Positions 1 to 6,697 of a stretch of 12,757 nt of DNA are shown here, piece after piece. How positions within the stretch are numbered: the stretch's first letter is position 1; the number at the start of each line of letters is the position of its first letter. The notes under the pieces were generated by a model. It was not told where the DNA came from, did no database searches, and saw only the letters and a list, made by a program, of their open reading frames with translations. Location: assembly GCA_964510055.1 (NCBI GenBank), contig CAZDZY010000085.1:1-12757 (forward strand), written 5' to 3'. The position numbers were made by a program, and so were the translations under genes. The stretch comes from DTFZ01 sp964510055. GTDB taxonomy: Bacteria > Bacillota > Clostridia > Christensenellales > SZUA-584.

Positions 1-4
1 TGGT

Positions 5-33
5 AAAAGGAGAGCAAAACGCTCTTCTTTTTT
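5..33. terminator. Intrinsic terminator, probably bidirectional
   Basis: An AGAGC/GCTCT core stem (11-15 and 21-25) with an AAAAC loop extends outwards through A/T pairs. On the plus strand it is followed by a T-rich run to 33. On the minus strand the same hairpin is followed by CCTTTT. It lies about 35 bases past the stop of the minus-strand lipoprotein gene, and could also end a plus-strand gene that lies left of the window. Confidence 0.7.
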
Positions 34-68
34 AGTTATCATTGTTCACCTTCTTACCTATCAGTTTA

Positions 69-641
69 CTATTGGACCTCTTCCAGTGTTTTAAATGACC
101 CCAGTGAATTTACTAATAGCTCGTAATTTGCATCATAGTCATCCGGATATGATGTAAACGAACAAATATACAAGCTGCTATCCGTCTCCCAGAAGATATA
201 ATCACCTGTAAACTCATCTCCCAAGAAATGATAGCGACATCCAATATATTTCCCGACGTTTATATCGTCTTCTTTATTCCATTTAAATCCCGGGATACTT
301 GATTTAAGATTGTTTTTAACCATCTCCCAGTATTGTTCTACAGTACCGTTACCTTTTTTTTGCGATGAAATAGCAAATCCGTTGTAGCTGGCCATAGGAT
401 TTTCATCTTTAGGATAAAAATATACCTCTCCTTCATACAACTCCTTTGTATATACCCAGTCGGCAGAGTCGACCAATAAGAACATATCGATCTTTGGATC
501 CATATAGGCAAGAGCGCCTCCGCTTGTATCTTCCCCTGCAGATGCTGATACAGTCTCTTTGATATCCTGAATACCATTAAAACATGCTGTAGTAAAGAGA
601 ACTAAAACTAAAACTAACACCATAAATATAATTTTTCTCAT
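69..641 (-). CDS. Putative lipoprotein of unknown function, 190 aa
   Basis: I do not recognise a named gene. The chosen start (ATG at 639-641) has GGAGG about 12 bases upstream. A longer frame reaching 674 has no ribosome binding site and puts a polar stretch before the signal sequence. The N-terminus is a basic MRK, a run of V/L/F, then TTAC with Cys20, which suggests lipoprotein export and lipidation by Lgt/LspA. The mature part (about 170 aa) is acidic and aromatic-rich and ends in a repeated pattern (YIFWETDSSLYICSF, then a 'NSLGSF' segment). This loosely resembles PsbP/DcrB/Mog1-like small lipoproteins, but that is only an impression. It is downstream of another lipoprotein gene on the same strand, with a 79-base spacer. 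The stretch is visibly AT-richer than the housekeeping genes to the right. Confidence 0.8.
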   Translation of the reverse strand: MRKIIFMVLVLVLVLFTTACFNGIQDIKETVSASAGEDTSGGALAYMDPKIDMFLLVDSADWVYTKELYEGEVYFYPKDENPMASYNGFAISSQKKGNGTVEQYWEMVKNNLKSSIPGFKWNKEDDINVGKYIGCRYHFLGDEFTGDYIFWETDSSLYICSFTSYPDDYDANYELLVNSLGSFKTLEEVQ

Positions 642-676
642 TTGTTTTCTATGCCTCCAATCCGAGTTAAGCAATT

Positions 677-706
677 ATTATCTATATTCAGTTTTTTATA
701 ACCCAA
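677..706 (-). promoter_or_regulatory. Weak candidate promoter for the 190-aa lipoprotein gene
   Basis: On the minus strand, TTGGGT (706-701) is followed after 18 bases by GATAAT (682-677), about 36 bases upstream of the ATG at 641. The -10 matches TATAAT in 5 of 6 positions and the -35 is poor. No terminator is visible between this and the upstream lipoprotein gene, so read-through is equally possible. Confidence 0.25.
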
Positions 707-720
707 GCCCTAAATAACTG

Positions 721-1410
721 TCATTCTGTAAATCCGCTGATATCTATTTGTTTACCCGCAATCCTCTCCATTAATTCGAGCGGCAATTCTATATATTCAT
801 TATCATAAAGGTTACCGCATATTATCTTTCCATTGCTGATACCTACATATAAGGAATAATTCGCTCCCGGCAGTTTTGAAGAGTAGCAGACTATGCCTAT
901 ATTTATTGCCCTTTTACCTTCCATAATCGAATTAAATTCTGTTGTGATTATTTCGGTATCCAATACTTTAAATAGTTCCTCTATTGTATCTTTATCCTCT
1001 GTGGTATATAAATACTCCTTGCTTTGATCCCCATCAAGATAATCGAACCATATGATTTTGTCTACTATTTCAGCCGAAGGCTCGGGGAATGTTTTGTCTG
1101 CTCTATATAATTTTCGCGGAGGATAATCTCCAATATAGCTATCCAGAAATACAAAATTTCTATCCGGGTCGTCAAGACCTTCGGAAACTCGAAAGGTTTG
1201 GTCACCCGCATATCCAATAGTTCTCCCGCCTGAAATCACATCCCATTTTATCACAGGTTTCTTTTTATATTTCACCCCATCAATTACTACGCATATCCCG
1301 TCTTCTTCCGTTTCCGTCTTTTCGTATACGGGCAAAAACGGATTGCAGCTTGCACATATTACGATTACCAAAGTTATAATTATCAGCGTTATGATCCTTT
1401 TCGTTTTCAT
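721..1410 (-). CDS. Putative lipoprotein of unknown function, 229 aa
   Basis: No family is recognised. The ATG at 1408-1410 is preceded by GGAGG with 9 bases of spacing, which supports this start. The N-terminus (MKTKR, then about 14 hydrophobic I/L/V/T residues, then CASC) looks like a lipoprotein signal peptide with Cys22 as the lipidated residue. A Cys at the -3 position is unusual, so a signal anchor or a signal peptidase I substrate cannot be excluded. The mature protein is soluble, mixed alpha/beta and charged, with no repeats or catalytic motif that I can see. It lies 54 bases downstream of the secreted 396-aa protein and 79 bases upstream of the 190-aa lipoprotein gene. The three share a strand and an exported character, so co-transcription is plausible but not shown. 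Confidence 0.8.
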   Translation of the reverse strand: MKTKRIITLIIITLVIVICASCNPFLPVYEKTETEEDGICVVIDGVKYKKKPVIKWDVISGGRTIGYAGDQTFRVSEGLDDPDRNFVFLDSYIGDYPPRKLYRADKTFPEPSAEIVDKIIWFDYLDGDQSKEYLYTTEDKDTIEELFKVLDTEIITTEFNSIMEGKRAINIGIVCYSSKLPGANYSLYVGISNGKIICGNLYDNEYIELPLELMERIAGKQIDISGFTE

Positions 1411-1464
1411 TTCTCATTCCTCCGCAGGCTTATGAATAAGAATCAATTCTGCGGGTTTATTCAG

Positions 1465-2655
1465 TTAGCACGCTTCCCCCAGATCGTCAAGCCTGCTCTG
1501 CGCCCAAAGCTGCACCCAGTAAACATGATCGTTGGGCTCGTCTCCGTTGTTACCGTACGACGCAAGTTTTTCAAGACATTCCCTGTAATTTATGATATCG
1601 TTCGTCTTACGGTATATATGCGCTTTACAATACGTGGAAGCAATAAAGTATTCATCGTTTTTGTATTGAGCCGCTTTATCCAGCATCTCCAGCGCTTTAT
1701 CATATCTTTTGCATTTGTAATAACTCACGCCCACAACATAATAGAACCCGTCCGATTGCTTGTTGCCGAATTTTCTGATCAATTTATGGCTCCACCAGGT
1801 AGCGCCGTTATATTGCTTTATATCAAAATTGCGCATGAGCCTCCTGCCCATTTTTTCATAAGACGCGAACTCAGGCGTCTCGTATTCAAACGGATCACCG
1901 ATATCGTAATAAGGGTAATCGTTAAAAGTAGCTTCTATATCCTCCTGCGGCTCTATGTTTTCCGCTTTCCATATCGCCGTGCCTTTATCGTCTATATAAG
2001 TAGGCTTCATCCCCACGAAATATATACTCTCCCGTTTATACCCGTCAAATCTCATCCTTACGGTTATCTTGCCAACAGTGCCGCTCCATGTCGCGCCGCT
2101 GCGCAGTATATACTCCGTCCATTCGTCATCTTCGCTGCCGAATCCGTTTTCCATGTAATAACTGTTGACTACTTTGAGCCTTTCATCCTTTTCTATCGTC
2201 ATATTCCACGTATACCACTGCGGAAAGTACAGCTCCTCAGTGTTGTTGCCTTCGGGTTTAAGGCCTTTTTTTACTTCGACCGGCACCCGTTTTCCATTAA
2301 TGAACGTTTTGAACCTGTGAAGCTGCGCTATATTGAATTCATCATAGTAATCCTGTGATATTTCGGCGTTTAAACTTTCCTGCGACTCATACCCGCCCGG
2401 CTGCTGTGTCGGGAACCCGACGAGCAGCGTCGTCTTCTCACATGGATTGTAGAAAAAGAACTGGCAGTCGACATACGTCTTTCCGTCTTTAACGAGTATA
2501 TCTATTATCTCCTCCTCCATCACTACGTCGGTATCGTAAATCGGATAGACCGTGATACCCGTACCGCCCAGAGTGGCGTCGTTAGCCATTGCGGCGGCCG
2601 GGAAACAGGATATTATCATGCACAATGCCATTAATACAAAAACCGCTTTTTTCAT
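1465..2655 (-). CDS. Secreted protein with DUF4424-like N-terminal domain and TPR-like C-terminus, 396 aa
   Basis: The ATG at 2653-2655 has an AAGAGG Shine-Dalgarno site 6 bases upstream. Residues 1-25 form a classical Sec signal peptide ending AMA-ND, a signal peptidase I site. The segment just after it (NDAT, then a 'DVVMEEEIIDI' stretch, a 'CQFFFYN' stretch and 'VGFP') follows the pattern of DUF4424 proteins, which are exported bacterial proteins of unknown role. From about residue 290 the sequence becomes helical with a TPR-like unit (YYVVGVSYYKCKRYDKALEM and the helix pair after it). That suggests a protein-binding tail about 80 residues long. There is no membrane segment after the signal, so it is probably released or wall-associated. 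The domain assignment is by eye and moderate. A long open frame on the opposite strand here is a shadow: its product is implausibly rich in F/R/H and has no RBS. Confidence 0.85.
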   Translation of the reverse strand: MKKAVFVLMALCMIISCFPAAAMANDATLGGTGITVYPIYDTDVVMEEEIIDILVKDGKTYVDCQFFFYNPCEKTTLLVGFPTQQPGGYESQESLNAEISQDYYDEFNIAQLHRFKTFINGKRVPVEVKKGLKPEGNNTEELYFPQWYTWNMTIEKDERLKVVNSYYMENGFGSEDDEWTEYILRSGATWSGTVGKITVRMRFDGYKRESIYFVGMKPTYIDDKGTAIWKAENIEPQEDIEATFNDYPYYDIGDPFEYETPEFASYEKMGRRLMRNFDIKQYNGATWWSHKLIRKFGNKQSDGFYYVVGVSYYKCKRYDKALEMLDKAAQYKNDEYFIASTYCKAHIYRKTNDIINYRECLEKLASYGNNGDEPNDHVYWVQLWAQSRLDDLGEAC

Positions 2656-2821
2656 ATTGCGCCTCTTTATTAAAGTTAATATGTTTACCTGATCAATTGC
2701 GGATTGCTTCTTATATTATTCTATCGTTACAAATAATATCATAAATATTACATTTTGTATATCAGGGCAATCGCACAGCCAATTTTACAGCGTTTTTAAG
2801 CAGGCAAATGCGCACGACAGG

Positions 2822-2855
2822 GCATACCGGCGCATACCCGCGCATACTTGCATAT
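2822..2855. repeat. Short direct repeats (GCATAC) at exact 10-bp spacing
   Basis: GCATAC occurs at 2822, 2832 and 2842, each unit beginning 10 bases after the last. A related GCATAT follows at 2850. A fragment, GCGCAC, precedes them at 2810. The flanks of the second and third units are also alike (CGCATAC). One-helical-turn spacing is typical of phased protein-binding sites. The array sits about 80 bases upstream of the candidate ald -10 box. Confidence 0.5.
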
Positions 2856-2911
2856 GTTCAAAATCATCGGCGTAGATACAATGTTATATGTTTCATCCGT
2901 TTTTTTCCGGG

Positions 2912-2941
2912 TTAGACTAAAACTTTTAAAGTGCATATAAT
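2912..2941 (+). promoter_or_regulatory. Candidate sigma-A-type promoter of ald
   Basis: A perfect TATAAT (2936-2941) lies 94 bases before the ald start. The TTAGAC at 2912-2917, 18 bases upstream, is only a weak -35. An upstream TG (2932-2933) is one base out of register for an extended -10. Transcription would start near 2948 and give a leader of about 85-90 bases. Confidence 0.5.
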
Positions 2942-2946
2942 ATGAC

Positions 2947-2978
2947 TGTAACAACCCAACGTTTTATTGAATGTTACA
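2947..2978. repeat. 7-bp inverted repeat TGTAACA-N18-TGTTACA in the ald leader
   Basis: TGTAACA (2947-2953) and its exact reverse complement TGTTACA (2972-2978) are separated by 18 bases, and begin about where ald transcription should start. The arms could be half-sites of a regulator, with centres 25 bp apart, or a weak RNA hairpin. A 7-bp dyad can arise by chance in AT-rich DNA. Confidence 0.35.
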
Positions 2979-3034
2979 TTGATATCCGTGAGTAATTTAC
3001 GTCTCATCCGAGGCCGAAAGGAAATAGTTTTATT

Positions 3035-4141
3035 ATGAAAATTGGCTGTGTCAAAGAGATAAAAGCTTTTGAGTTCCGGGTCGGCATGACGCCGGGCAAC
3101 GCAGAAGAATACGTATCCTGCGGCCACGAAGTATATATCGAATCGTCTGCGGGAGTTGGCTCCGGGTTTTCCGACGGGGAATACTCGGCAGCGGGAGCCG
3201 CTGTCGTAAAAAGCGCCAAAGACATATGGAAAACCTGCGACATGATAATAAAAGTAAAAGAGCCCCTCGAAGCCGAGTACGACCTTATCCGCAGCGGCCA
3301 GATTCTGTTTACATATCTTCACCTCGCCGCGAACAAAACGCTTACCGAGGCGGTCGTAAAAAGCGGCTGTACAGGCGTGGCGTACGAGACTATAGAGGAC
3401 AGATCCGGAGAACTTCCGCTGCTGCGCCCTATGAGCGAGATAGCTGGCAGGCTCTCTATACAGGAAGGCGCTAAATACCTTGAAAAGCCGTTCGGCGGGC
3501 GCGGTGTGCTGCTTAGCGGCGTTCCCGGCGTAAGAAACGCCAAAATCGTGATACTTGGAGCGGGCATCGTGGGCAAGAACGCGTGCAAAATGGCTGTCGG
3601 CATCGGCGCCGATGTTACGGTGCTCGATATAAATACGGATCGCCTGCGCTACCTCGACGATTTGTACAACAGTAGGATAAAGACGATCTGCTCCACTCCT
3701 CAGGTAATAAAAGAGGAAGTCTGCGGCGCCGACCTCGTTGTAGGCGCGGTGCTCATACACGGCGCGAGCGCGCCTAAGCTAGTTAAAAAAGAATATTTAA
3801 AAAGCATGATGCCCGGATCGGTCATCGTCGACGTAGCCGTAGACCAGGGCGGGTGTTTCGAGACCACAAAACCGACATACCATAACGACCCTGTTTTCGT
3901 CGTAGACGGCGTGGTGCATTACTGCGTCGCCAATATGCCGGGCGCTGTGCCGCGCACGTCCACTATGGCGCTTACTAACGCTACGCTCCCCTACGGATTA
4001 GCCATAGCAAACAAGGGCGTGGAATCGCTCGCCGCGGCTGACGCGGGCTTTAAAAAAGGAATCAACTGCTACGGAGGCGCGCTCACATACGATAAAGTGG
4101 CCGAAGCCTTCGGCATGAAAGCGGATAATCTCATTTTTTAG
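3035..4141 (+). CDS. ald: Alanine dehydrogenase (EC 1.4.1.1), 368 aa
   Basis: This enzyme carries out the NAD-dependent reversible oxidative deamination of L-alanine to pyruvate and ammonium in the cytoplasm. Length and sequence match the family (about 370 aa) end to end. Visible functional residues are Arg15 in the EFR motif, Lys75 in VKEP and His96 in TYLHLA, which are substrate and catalytic positions. A Rossmann motif GAGIVG (175-180) is followed by Asp198, the NAD ribose-binding acid, and the catalytic Asp270 sits in VDVAVDQGG. The start is preceded by AAGGA about 12 bases upstream. The gene has its own candidate promoter and terminator, so it is probably monocistronic. In Bacillus subtilis ald (spoVN) is needed for efficient sporulation, and L-alanine is a common spore germinant. 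The adjacent ypeB/sleB/spoIIR genes make that context notable, though the link here is inference. Confidence 0.97.
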   Translation: MKIGCVKEIKAFEFRVGMTPGNAEEYVSCGHEVYIESSAGVGSGFSDGEYSAAGAAVVKSAKDIWKTCDMIIKVKEPLEAEYDLIRSGQILFTYLHLAANKTLTEAVVKSGCTGVAYETIEDRSGELPLLRPMSEIAGRLSIQEGAKYLEKPFGGRGVLLSGVPGVRNAKIVILGAGIVGKNACKMAVGIGADVTVLDINTDRLRYLDDLYNSRIKTICSTPQVIKEEVCGADLVVGAVLIHGASAPKLVKKEYLKSMMPGSVIVDVAVDQGGCFETTKPTYHNDPVFVVDGVVHYCVANMPGAVPRTSTMALTNATLPYGLAIANKGVESLAAADAGFKKGINCYGGALTYDKVAEAFGMKADNLIF

Positions 4142-4157
4142 AATTGACTTTTCGGAT

Positions 4158-4192
4158 AAAGGCCGCTGAATATTTTTTCAGCGGCCTTTTTT
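4158..4192 (+). terminator. Intrinsic terminator of ald
   Basis: A perfect 10-bp stem GGCCGCTGAA (4161-4170) / TTCAGCGGCC (4177-4186) closes a TATTTT loop and runs into a T-run at 4187-4192. Three A residues upstream (4158-4160) can extend the stem. It starts about 20 bases after the ald stop codon. Confidence 0.93.
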
Positions 4193-4214
4193 GGCGTTTA
4201 TTACATTGGTCAAT

Positions 4215-4257
4215 TATACTATATCTCCACATAAAAAATTTATACATTGCTTATAAT
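4215..4257 (+). promoter_or_regulatory. Candidate promoter region of the 62-aa peptide gene
   Basis: Several -10-like boxes occur. TATACT (4215-4220) has TTGGCG (4191-4196) 18 bases upstream. TATAAT (4252-4257) has no good -35 and would give only about a 16-base leader. TATACATT (4241-4248) is one base off a sigma-E -10 (CATACANT), but its -35 is poor. Which is used cannot be decided from sequence. Confidence 0.35.
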
Positions 4258-4279
4258 AACAGCAAAGGAGGTGTAAACC

Positions 4280-4468
4280 ATGAAAAAAGCATTGATGCTC
4301 TTATGCATTGCCGCGTCTTTGATTCCCACTTGCGCTTTTACTTTACCCGAAACTGCGCATATCAATACGTTCGATTCGGTCGAGGCTGCTGTAGAGATTC
4401 CGGTCGTCGTCGGCCATTCGCTTTCTTCTGTGATGCCGCCGGTGGAGCTTTCAGGCCATGTAAGATAA
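4280..4468 (+). CDS. Small putatively exported peptide, 62 aa
   Basis: No family is recognised. The gene is supported by a near-perfect Shine-Dalgarno site (AAAGGAGGTG, 4264-4273) six bases before the ATG, an upstream promoter-like region and its own downstream terminator. The protein starts MKKALMLLCIAASLIP, a compact signal peptide with a basic start and a hydrophobic core. Cleavage is probably near residues 18-22. Cys18 is in a poor lipobox context (IPTC), so lipidation is doubtful. The mature part would be about 40 residues without Cys or Trp, containing IPVVVGHSLSSVMPP and ending GHVR. It is neither strongly basic nor amphipathic in an obvious bacteriocin way. It sits between ald and the convergent germination operon. 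A spore-, envelope- or signalling-related peptide is possible, but the function is unknown. Confidence 0.72.
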   Translation: MKKALMLLCIAASLIPTCAFTLPETAHINTFDSVEAAVEIPVVVGHSLSSVMPPVELSGHVR

Positions 4469-4497
4469 TTGATGATAAAAATAGATAATGAAATTAT

Positions 4498-4530
4498 AAA
4501 GGCCGCAGGTTTGACAGCGGCCTTTGTTGT
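4498..4530. terminator. Intrinsic terminator between convergent genes
   Basis: GGCCGC (4501-4506) pairs with GCGGCC (4517-4522), and flanking AAA/TTT lengthens the stem to 9 bp around a 10-base loop. On the plus strand it is followed by TTTGTTGTTG. On the minus strand it is followed by TTTATAATTT. It can therefore end both the 62-aa peptide gene and the convergent ypeB transcript. The arms AAAGGCCGC/GCGGCCTTT are the same as in the ald terminator. Confidence 0.8.
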
Positions 4531-4540
4531 TGTTTTTGTT

Positions 4541-4563
4541 GTATTTATTATTTTAATAAATAC
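4541..4563. repeat. AT-only 10-bp perfect inverted repeat downstream of ypeB
   Basis: GTATTTATTA (4541-4550) and TAATAAATAC (4554-4563) are exact reverse complements around TTT. The structure lies 41 bases beyond the ypeB stop and before the GGCCGC hairpin. It has no T-run on the ypeB side, so it may protect or shape the 3' end of the mRNA rather than terminate it. Confidence 0.5.
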
Positions 4564-4603
4564 AAGAATATAACAGGTACAGCGTCGCCTTCCCTTGCTT
4601 TTG

Positions 4604-5941
4604 TTACATCACTAATTTCCCTTCGTTCGTGTCCTGTATCATAAGTATATCTTCTTCCACTCCCGTCGCGGCGTTTATGTATACGAGAAATTCGTTTCCG
4701 TTAACAGTGCCCGTGAACTCCCAGCAAAGCTTTTCCTCGTTCGTGTCGAGCGGTATAAGCGCAAGCCGCGAGCTTGCCACAGTTATCGCGCTGTTCAGCT
4801 TTGCCTGCGCGTCTTCCTTTGTAAGCTTCGCCGCGGGGATGTCCCTTTGTTTATGAGACATAAGGTAGTTGTTCGCGTCTATCCCCGCCACGTCGTTTGA
4901 CGATATGTCCACCCATACCTTGATAAGGTCGGGGTAAAGTATGGCCCCGTTTTCTACGGGCGCCAGGTTTATTACCGCCATCCCTCCGTAAAACTGCGCG
5001 TAGCTTGCCGCCGTTTCACCGTACCCCCTGCCGCGGAGATAACTTTTGGCTATCGTTTTAAGCTGTTCGTAACGCCCTTCCGTAGGGGCTGCGGATATGC
5101 CGGTATCCCTCTGGCTCATATACCACAGCACCTGCCCGCCCTGCTTCGATATATATATGGTAAACGGTATATTGCCCTGCGTCCCTGAGAATCCGTAGCT
5201 CGCTATGGTACCGTTCATATCGCCCGAGTATGTGAGCGCATTCGGGTCGATCCCCAAAAACTGCCCCGCTTTTATCTGCGCTTCTTCTTTCGTTACCGCA
5301 GTTTTACCTAAGCCCTGAGGCTGCTTGTTTTCCGTGCTCTCAGAGAACGGCCCGTCGTATATAAGCCTCGGGAATTCCTGGTTCTGAAAATCAAGCCCGC
5401 TGCCGGTGGTATCATCCGATATAAAACCGGTATCTGAAAATCCGGCATCCGGGGCATAGCCCTGCTGCCACAGCTCGTTGATTTTAGCGGAGATCTCCCC
5501 GCATGTCCTGGCAAGCTGCTGCGCCTGCGCAAGGTCATCCTTTGAGAGCTGCTGCCCGTTCGCGAGCTTTCCGGAAAGATACCTGCAATAATCTCCCGTC
5601 CTGTTCATAAACTGCGTCAGAGCGGATGTGCTTTGATACGATACGGGAAGCGCCGCTATTGATGTCTCCGTATCGCCTGTCTGCCGCCATATATCCGTTA
5701 AAAGAATGGAATACTGGTTCGTGCCGTTCGCGGCTTCGAGCTTATTAAGCTTTGTTTTAAGGCTTTCCATATCTGTAACGAGCCCTTCGAACGACAACTG
5801 ATAAAACCCGTTTACCTGGTTCCGGAGCAGCGCCCTCTCGTTATCGAGCGCTATCGCATATACCGATAGCCCTAAGATGACCGCCCCTGCGGTAATGGCC
5901 GCGGCTCTTCTGTATATCCGTTTCATTAAAATGCGTTTCAT
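4604..5941 (-). CDS. ypeB: Germination protein YpeB, 445 aa
   Basis: YpeB is the partner of the cortex-lytic enzyme SleB. In Bacillus the two proteins depend on each other for stable presence in the dormant spore. The length matches the family (about 450 aa). Residues 13-32 are a single N-terminal membrane or signal-anchor segment. A helical domain follows to about residue 165, then a low-complexity linker, the family-typical YDGPFS (195-200), and about three PepSY-like repeats near 215-275, 285-355 and 370-435. The first Met (5939-5941) is chosen because AGGAGG lies 5 bases upstream. A second MKRI-initiated Met at codon 6 would be too far from it. The Shine-Dalgarno site overlaps the sleB stop codon and the gap is only 9 bases, so the two genes are translationally linked. 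Transcription is probably forespore-specific (sigma-G in Bacillus); I did not find a clear sigma-G box. Confidence 0.95.
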   Translation of the reverse strand: MKRILMKRIYRRAAAITAGAVILGLSVYAIALDNERALLRNQVNGFYQLSFEGLVTDMESLKTKLNKLEAANGTNQYSILLTDIWRQTGDTETSIAALPVSYQSTSALTQFMNRTGDYCRYLSGKLANGQQLSKDDLAQAQQLARTCGEISAKINELWQQGYAPDAGFSDTGFISDDTTGSGLDFQNQEFPRLIYDGPFSESTENKQPQGLGKTAVTKEEAQIKAGQFLGIDPNALTYSGDMNGTIASYGFSGTQGNIPFTIYISKQGGQVLWYMSQRDTGISAAPTEGRYEQLKTIAKSYLRGRGYGETAASYAQFYGGMAVINLAPVENGAILYPDLIKVWVDISSNDVAGIDANNYLMSHKQRDIPAAKLTKEDAQAKLNSAITVASSRLALIPLDTNEEKLCWEFTGTVNGNEFLVYINAATGVEEDILMIQDTNEGKLVM

Positions 5942-5950
5942 TAAAGCCTC

Positions 5951-6628
5951 CTATCTGCAAAAGTTATGATCGCCTATCGAAACGAGCACCGACCTTGTCC
6001 ACATCCACGAGTTTGCGCTTATCTTGGCCGGGTTATAATAGAATAGCGCCCCTCCCGAGGGGTCCCATCCGTTTATGGCGTCGCGAGCGGCGCGCAGCGC
6101 GTCCTGGTCGGGCGCAAGGTTTATCTGCCCGTCGTCCACCACCGAAAACGCTCCCGGCTGGTATACCACCCCCGCGAGGCTGTCGGGGAACTTCGATGAA
6201 TCCACGCGGTTGAGCACTACCGCGGCTACGGCCACTTTCCCGGTATAAGGCTCGCCCCTCGCCTCCCCGTACACCACCTTCGCGAGCAGGTACACGTCGT
6301 TGCTGTTCCCATCTCCCGATCCGCCGCCGCCCCCTGCCGATATGGAAACTCCGAGCTTTTCGGCCGTCTGGGCGCCTACTATGCCGTCTATCCTTATACG
6401 GTGCTTCTGCTGGAACCAGATGACCGCGTTTTCCGTCTGTTTTCCGTAATACCCGTCGACTGCGCCGAAATAATATCCCCAGTCGCGAAGCCGGCGCTGT
6501 ATCTCCCTTACAGTATCGCCCGACATACCGAATTTGTAGGCGGCCGCCGGCACCGCATCAAACCCAAACAAAAAGACCGTAAGCAATACGAGCAGTATTG
6601 CCAGCGATCTTTTAAGCATCCCTTTCAT
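5951..6628 (-). CDS. sleB: Spore cortex-lytic enzyme SleB, 225 aa
   Basis: SleB is a lytic transglycosylase that cuts muramic-lactam-containing spore cortex peptidoglycan during germination. Residues 1-30 are a signal peptide ending AAA. Residues about 35-93 form a PG_binding_1 domain (GDTVREIQRRL, YGKQTENAV, DGIVGAQT). A Gly/Ser linker (98-110) follows. Residues 111-225 are the Hydrolase_2/SleB catalytic domain with VVYGEARGE, where Glu122 is the expected catalytic acid, and a C-terminal IGDHNFC. It is shorter than Bacillus SleB (about 305 aa), mainly in the linker region, but both domains look intact. The start is supported by AAGGAG 8 bases upstream. It is followed directly by ypeB. The spacer upstream towards spoIIR is unusually structured and may separate the two in time. 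Confidence 0.95.
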   Translation of the reverse strand: MKGMLKRSLAILLVLLTVFLFGFDAVPAAAYKFGMSGDTVREIQRRLRDWGYYFGAVDGYYGKQTENAVIWFQQKHRIRIDGIVGAQTAEKLGVSISAGGGGGSGDGNSNDVYLLAKVVYGEARGEPYTGKVAVAAVVLNRVDSSKFPDSLAGVVYQPGAFSVVDDGQINLAPDQDALRAARDAINGWDPSGGALFYYNPAKISANSWMWTRSVLVSIGDHNFCR

Positions 6629-6656
6629 GAAGAATACTCCTTAAAGCTTATTTTTG

Positions 6657-6684
6657 CCCCAAAAAGTCTCACGGCTTTTTGGGG
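6657..6684. repeat. 10-bp perfect hairpin just upstream of sleB
   Basis: CCCCAAAAAG (6657-6666) and CTTTTTGGGG (6675-6684) are exact reverse complements around an 8-base loop. On the sleB strand the stem ends about 15 bases before the Shine-Dalgarno site. The CTTTTTG arm on that strand can instead pair with the following CAAAAA (6656-6651), so two exclusive folds exist beside the sleB RBS. It lacks a T-run for minus-strand termination. On the plus strand TTTTTT occurs at 6691-6696, but no plus-strand gene is present to terminate. Confidence 0.6.
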
Positions 6685-6697
6685 ACCCCGTTTTTTG

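Larger units (their letters stand above)
2656..3034. other. Divergent intergenic region, 379 bases
   Basis: No plausible protein gene or known structured RNA is seen here. Bases 2700-2760 are AT-rich and probably hold the start of the minus-strand 396-aa gene's transcript. A very weak TTGCCC-N17-TATTTA pair lies at 2770-2742 on that strand. Bases 2820-2856 hold 10-bp-spaced repeats. Bases 2912-2941 hold the best plus-strand promoter candidate, followed by a roughly 90-base leader with a 7-bp dyad. No T-box motif or known riboswitch core was recognised. Confidence 0.6.

Noticed and set aside
1432..2358. A 308-codon plus-strand open frame antisense to the secreted 396-aa gene
   Set aside because: No Shine-Dalgarno site. 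The product is rich in F, R, H and V with no domain, while the minus-strand frame has a signal peptide, RBS and family-like features.
2822..2855. Iteron-type replication origin
   Set aside because: There are only three to four short units, with no DnaA boxes, no AT-rich melting repeat nearby and no replication gene. A regulator array is the simpler reading.
2948..3034. Riboswitch or T-box in the ald leader
   Set aside because: No T-box AGGGTGG-type motif, and no recognisable glycine or other riboswitch core in this short leader.
2912..3760. A 282-codon minus-strand frame across ald
   Set aside because: It is antisense to an unmistakable alanine dehydrogenase, and its product is a low-quality F/R/Y-rich translation. 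It is a shadow frame.
6657..6696. Plus-strand intrinsic terminator
   Set aside because: The hairpin is followed by T residues only after a 6-base CG-rich gap, and no plus-strand gene lies upstream that would need it.
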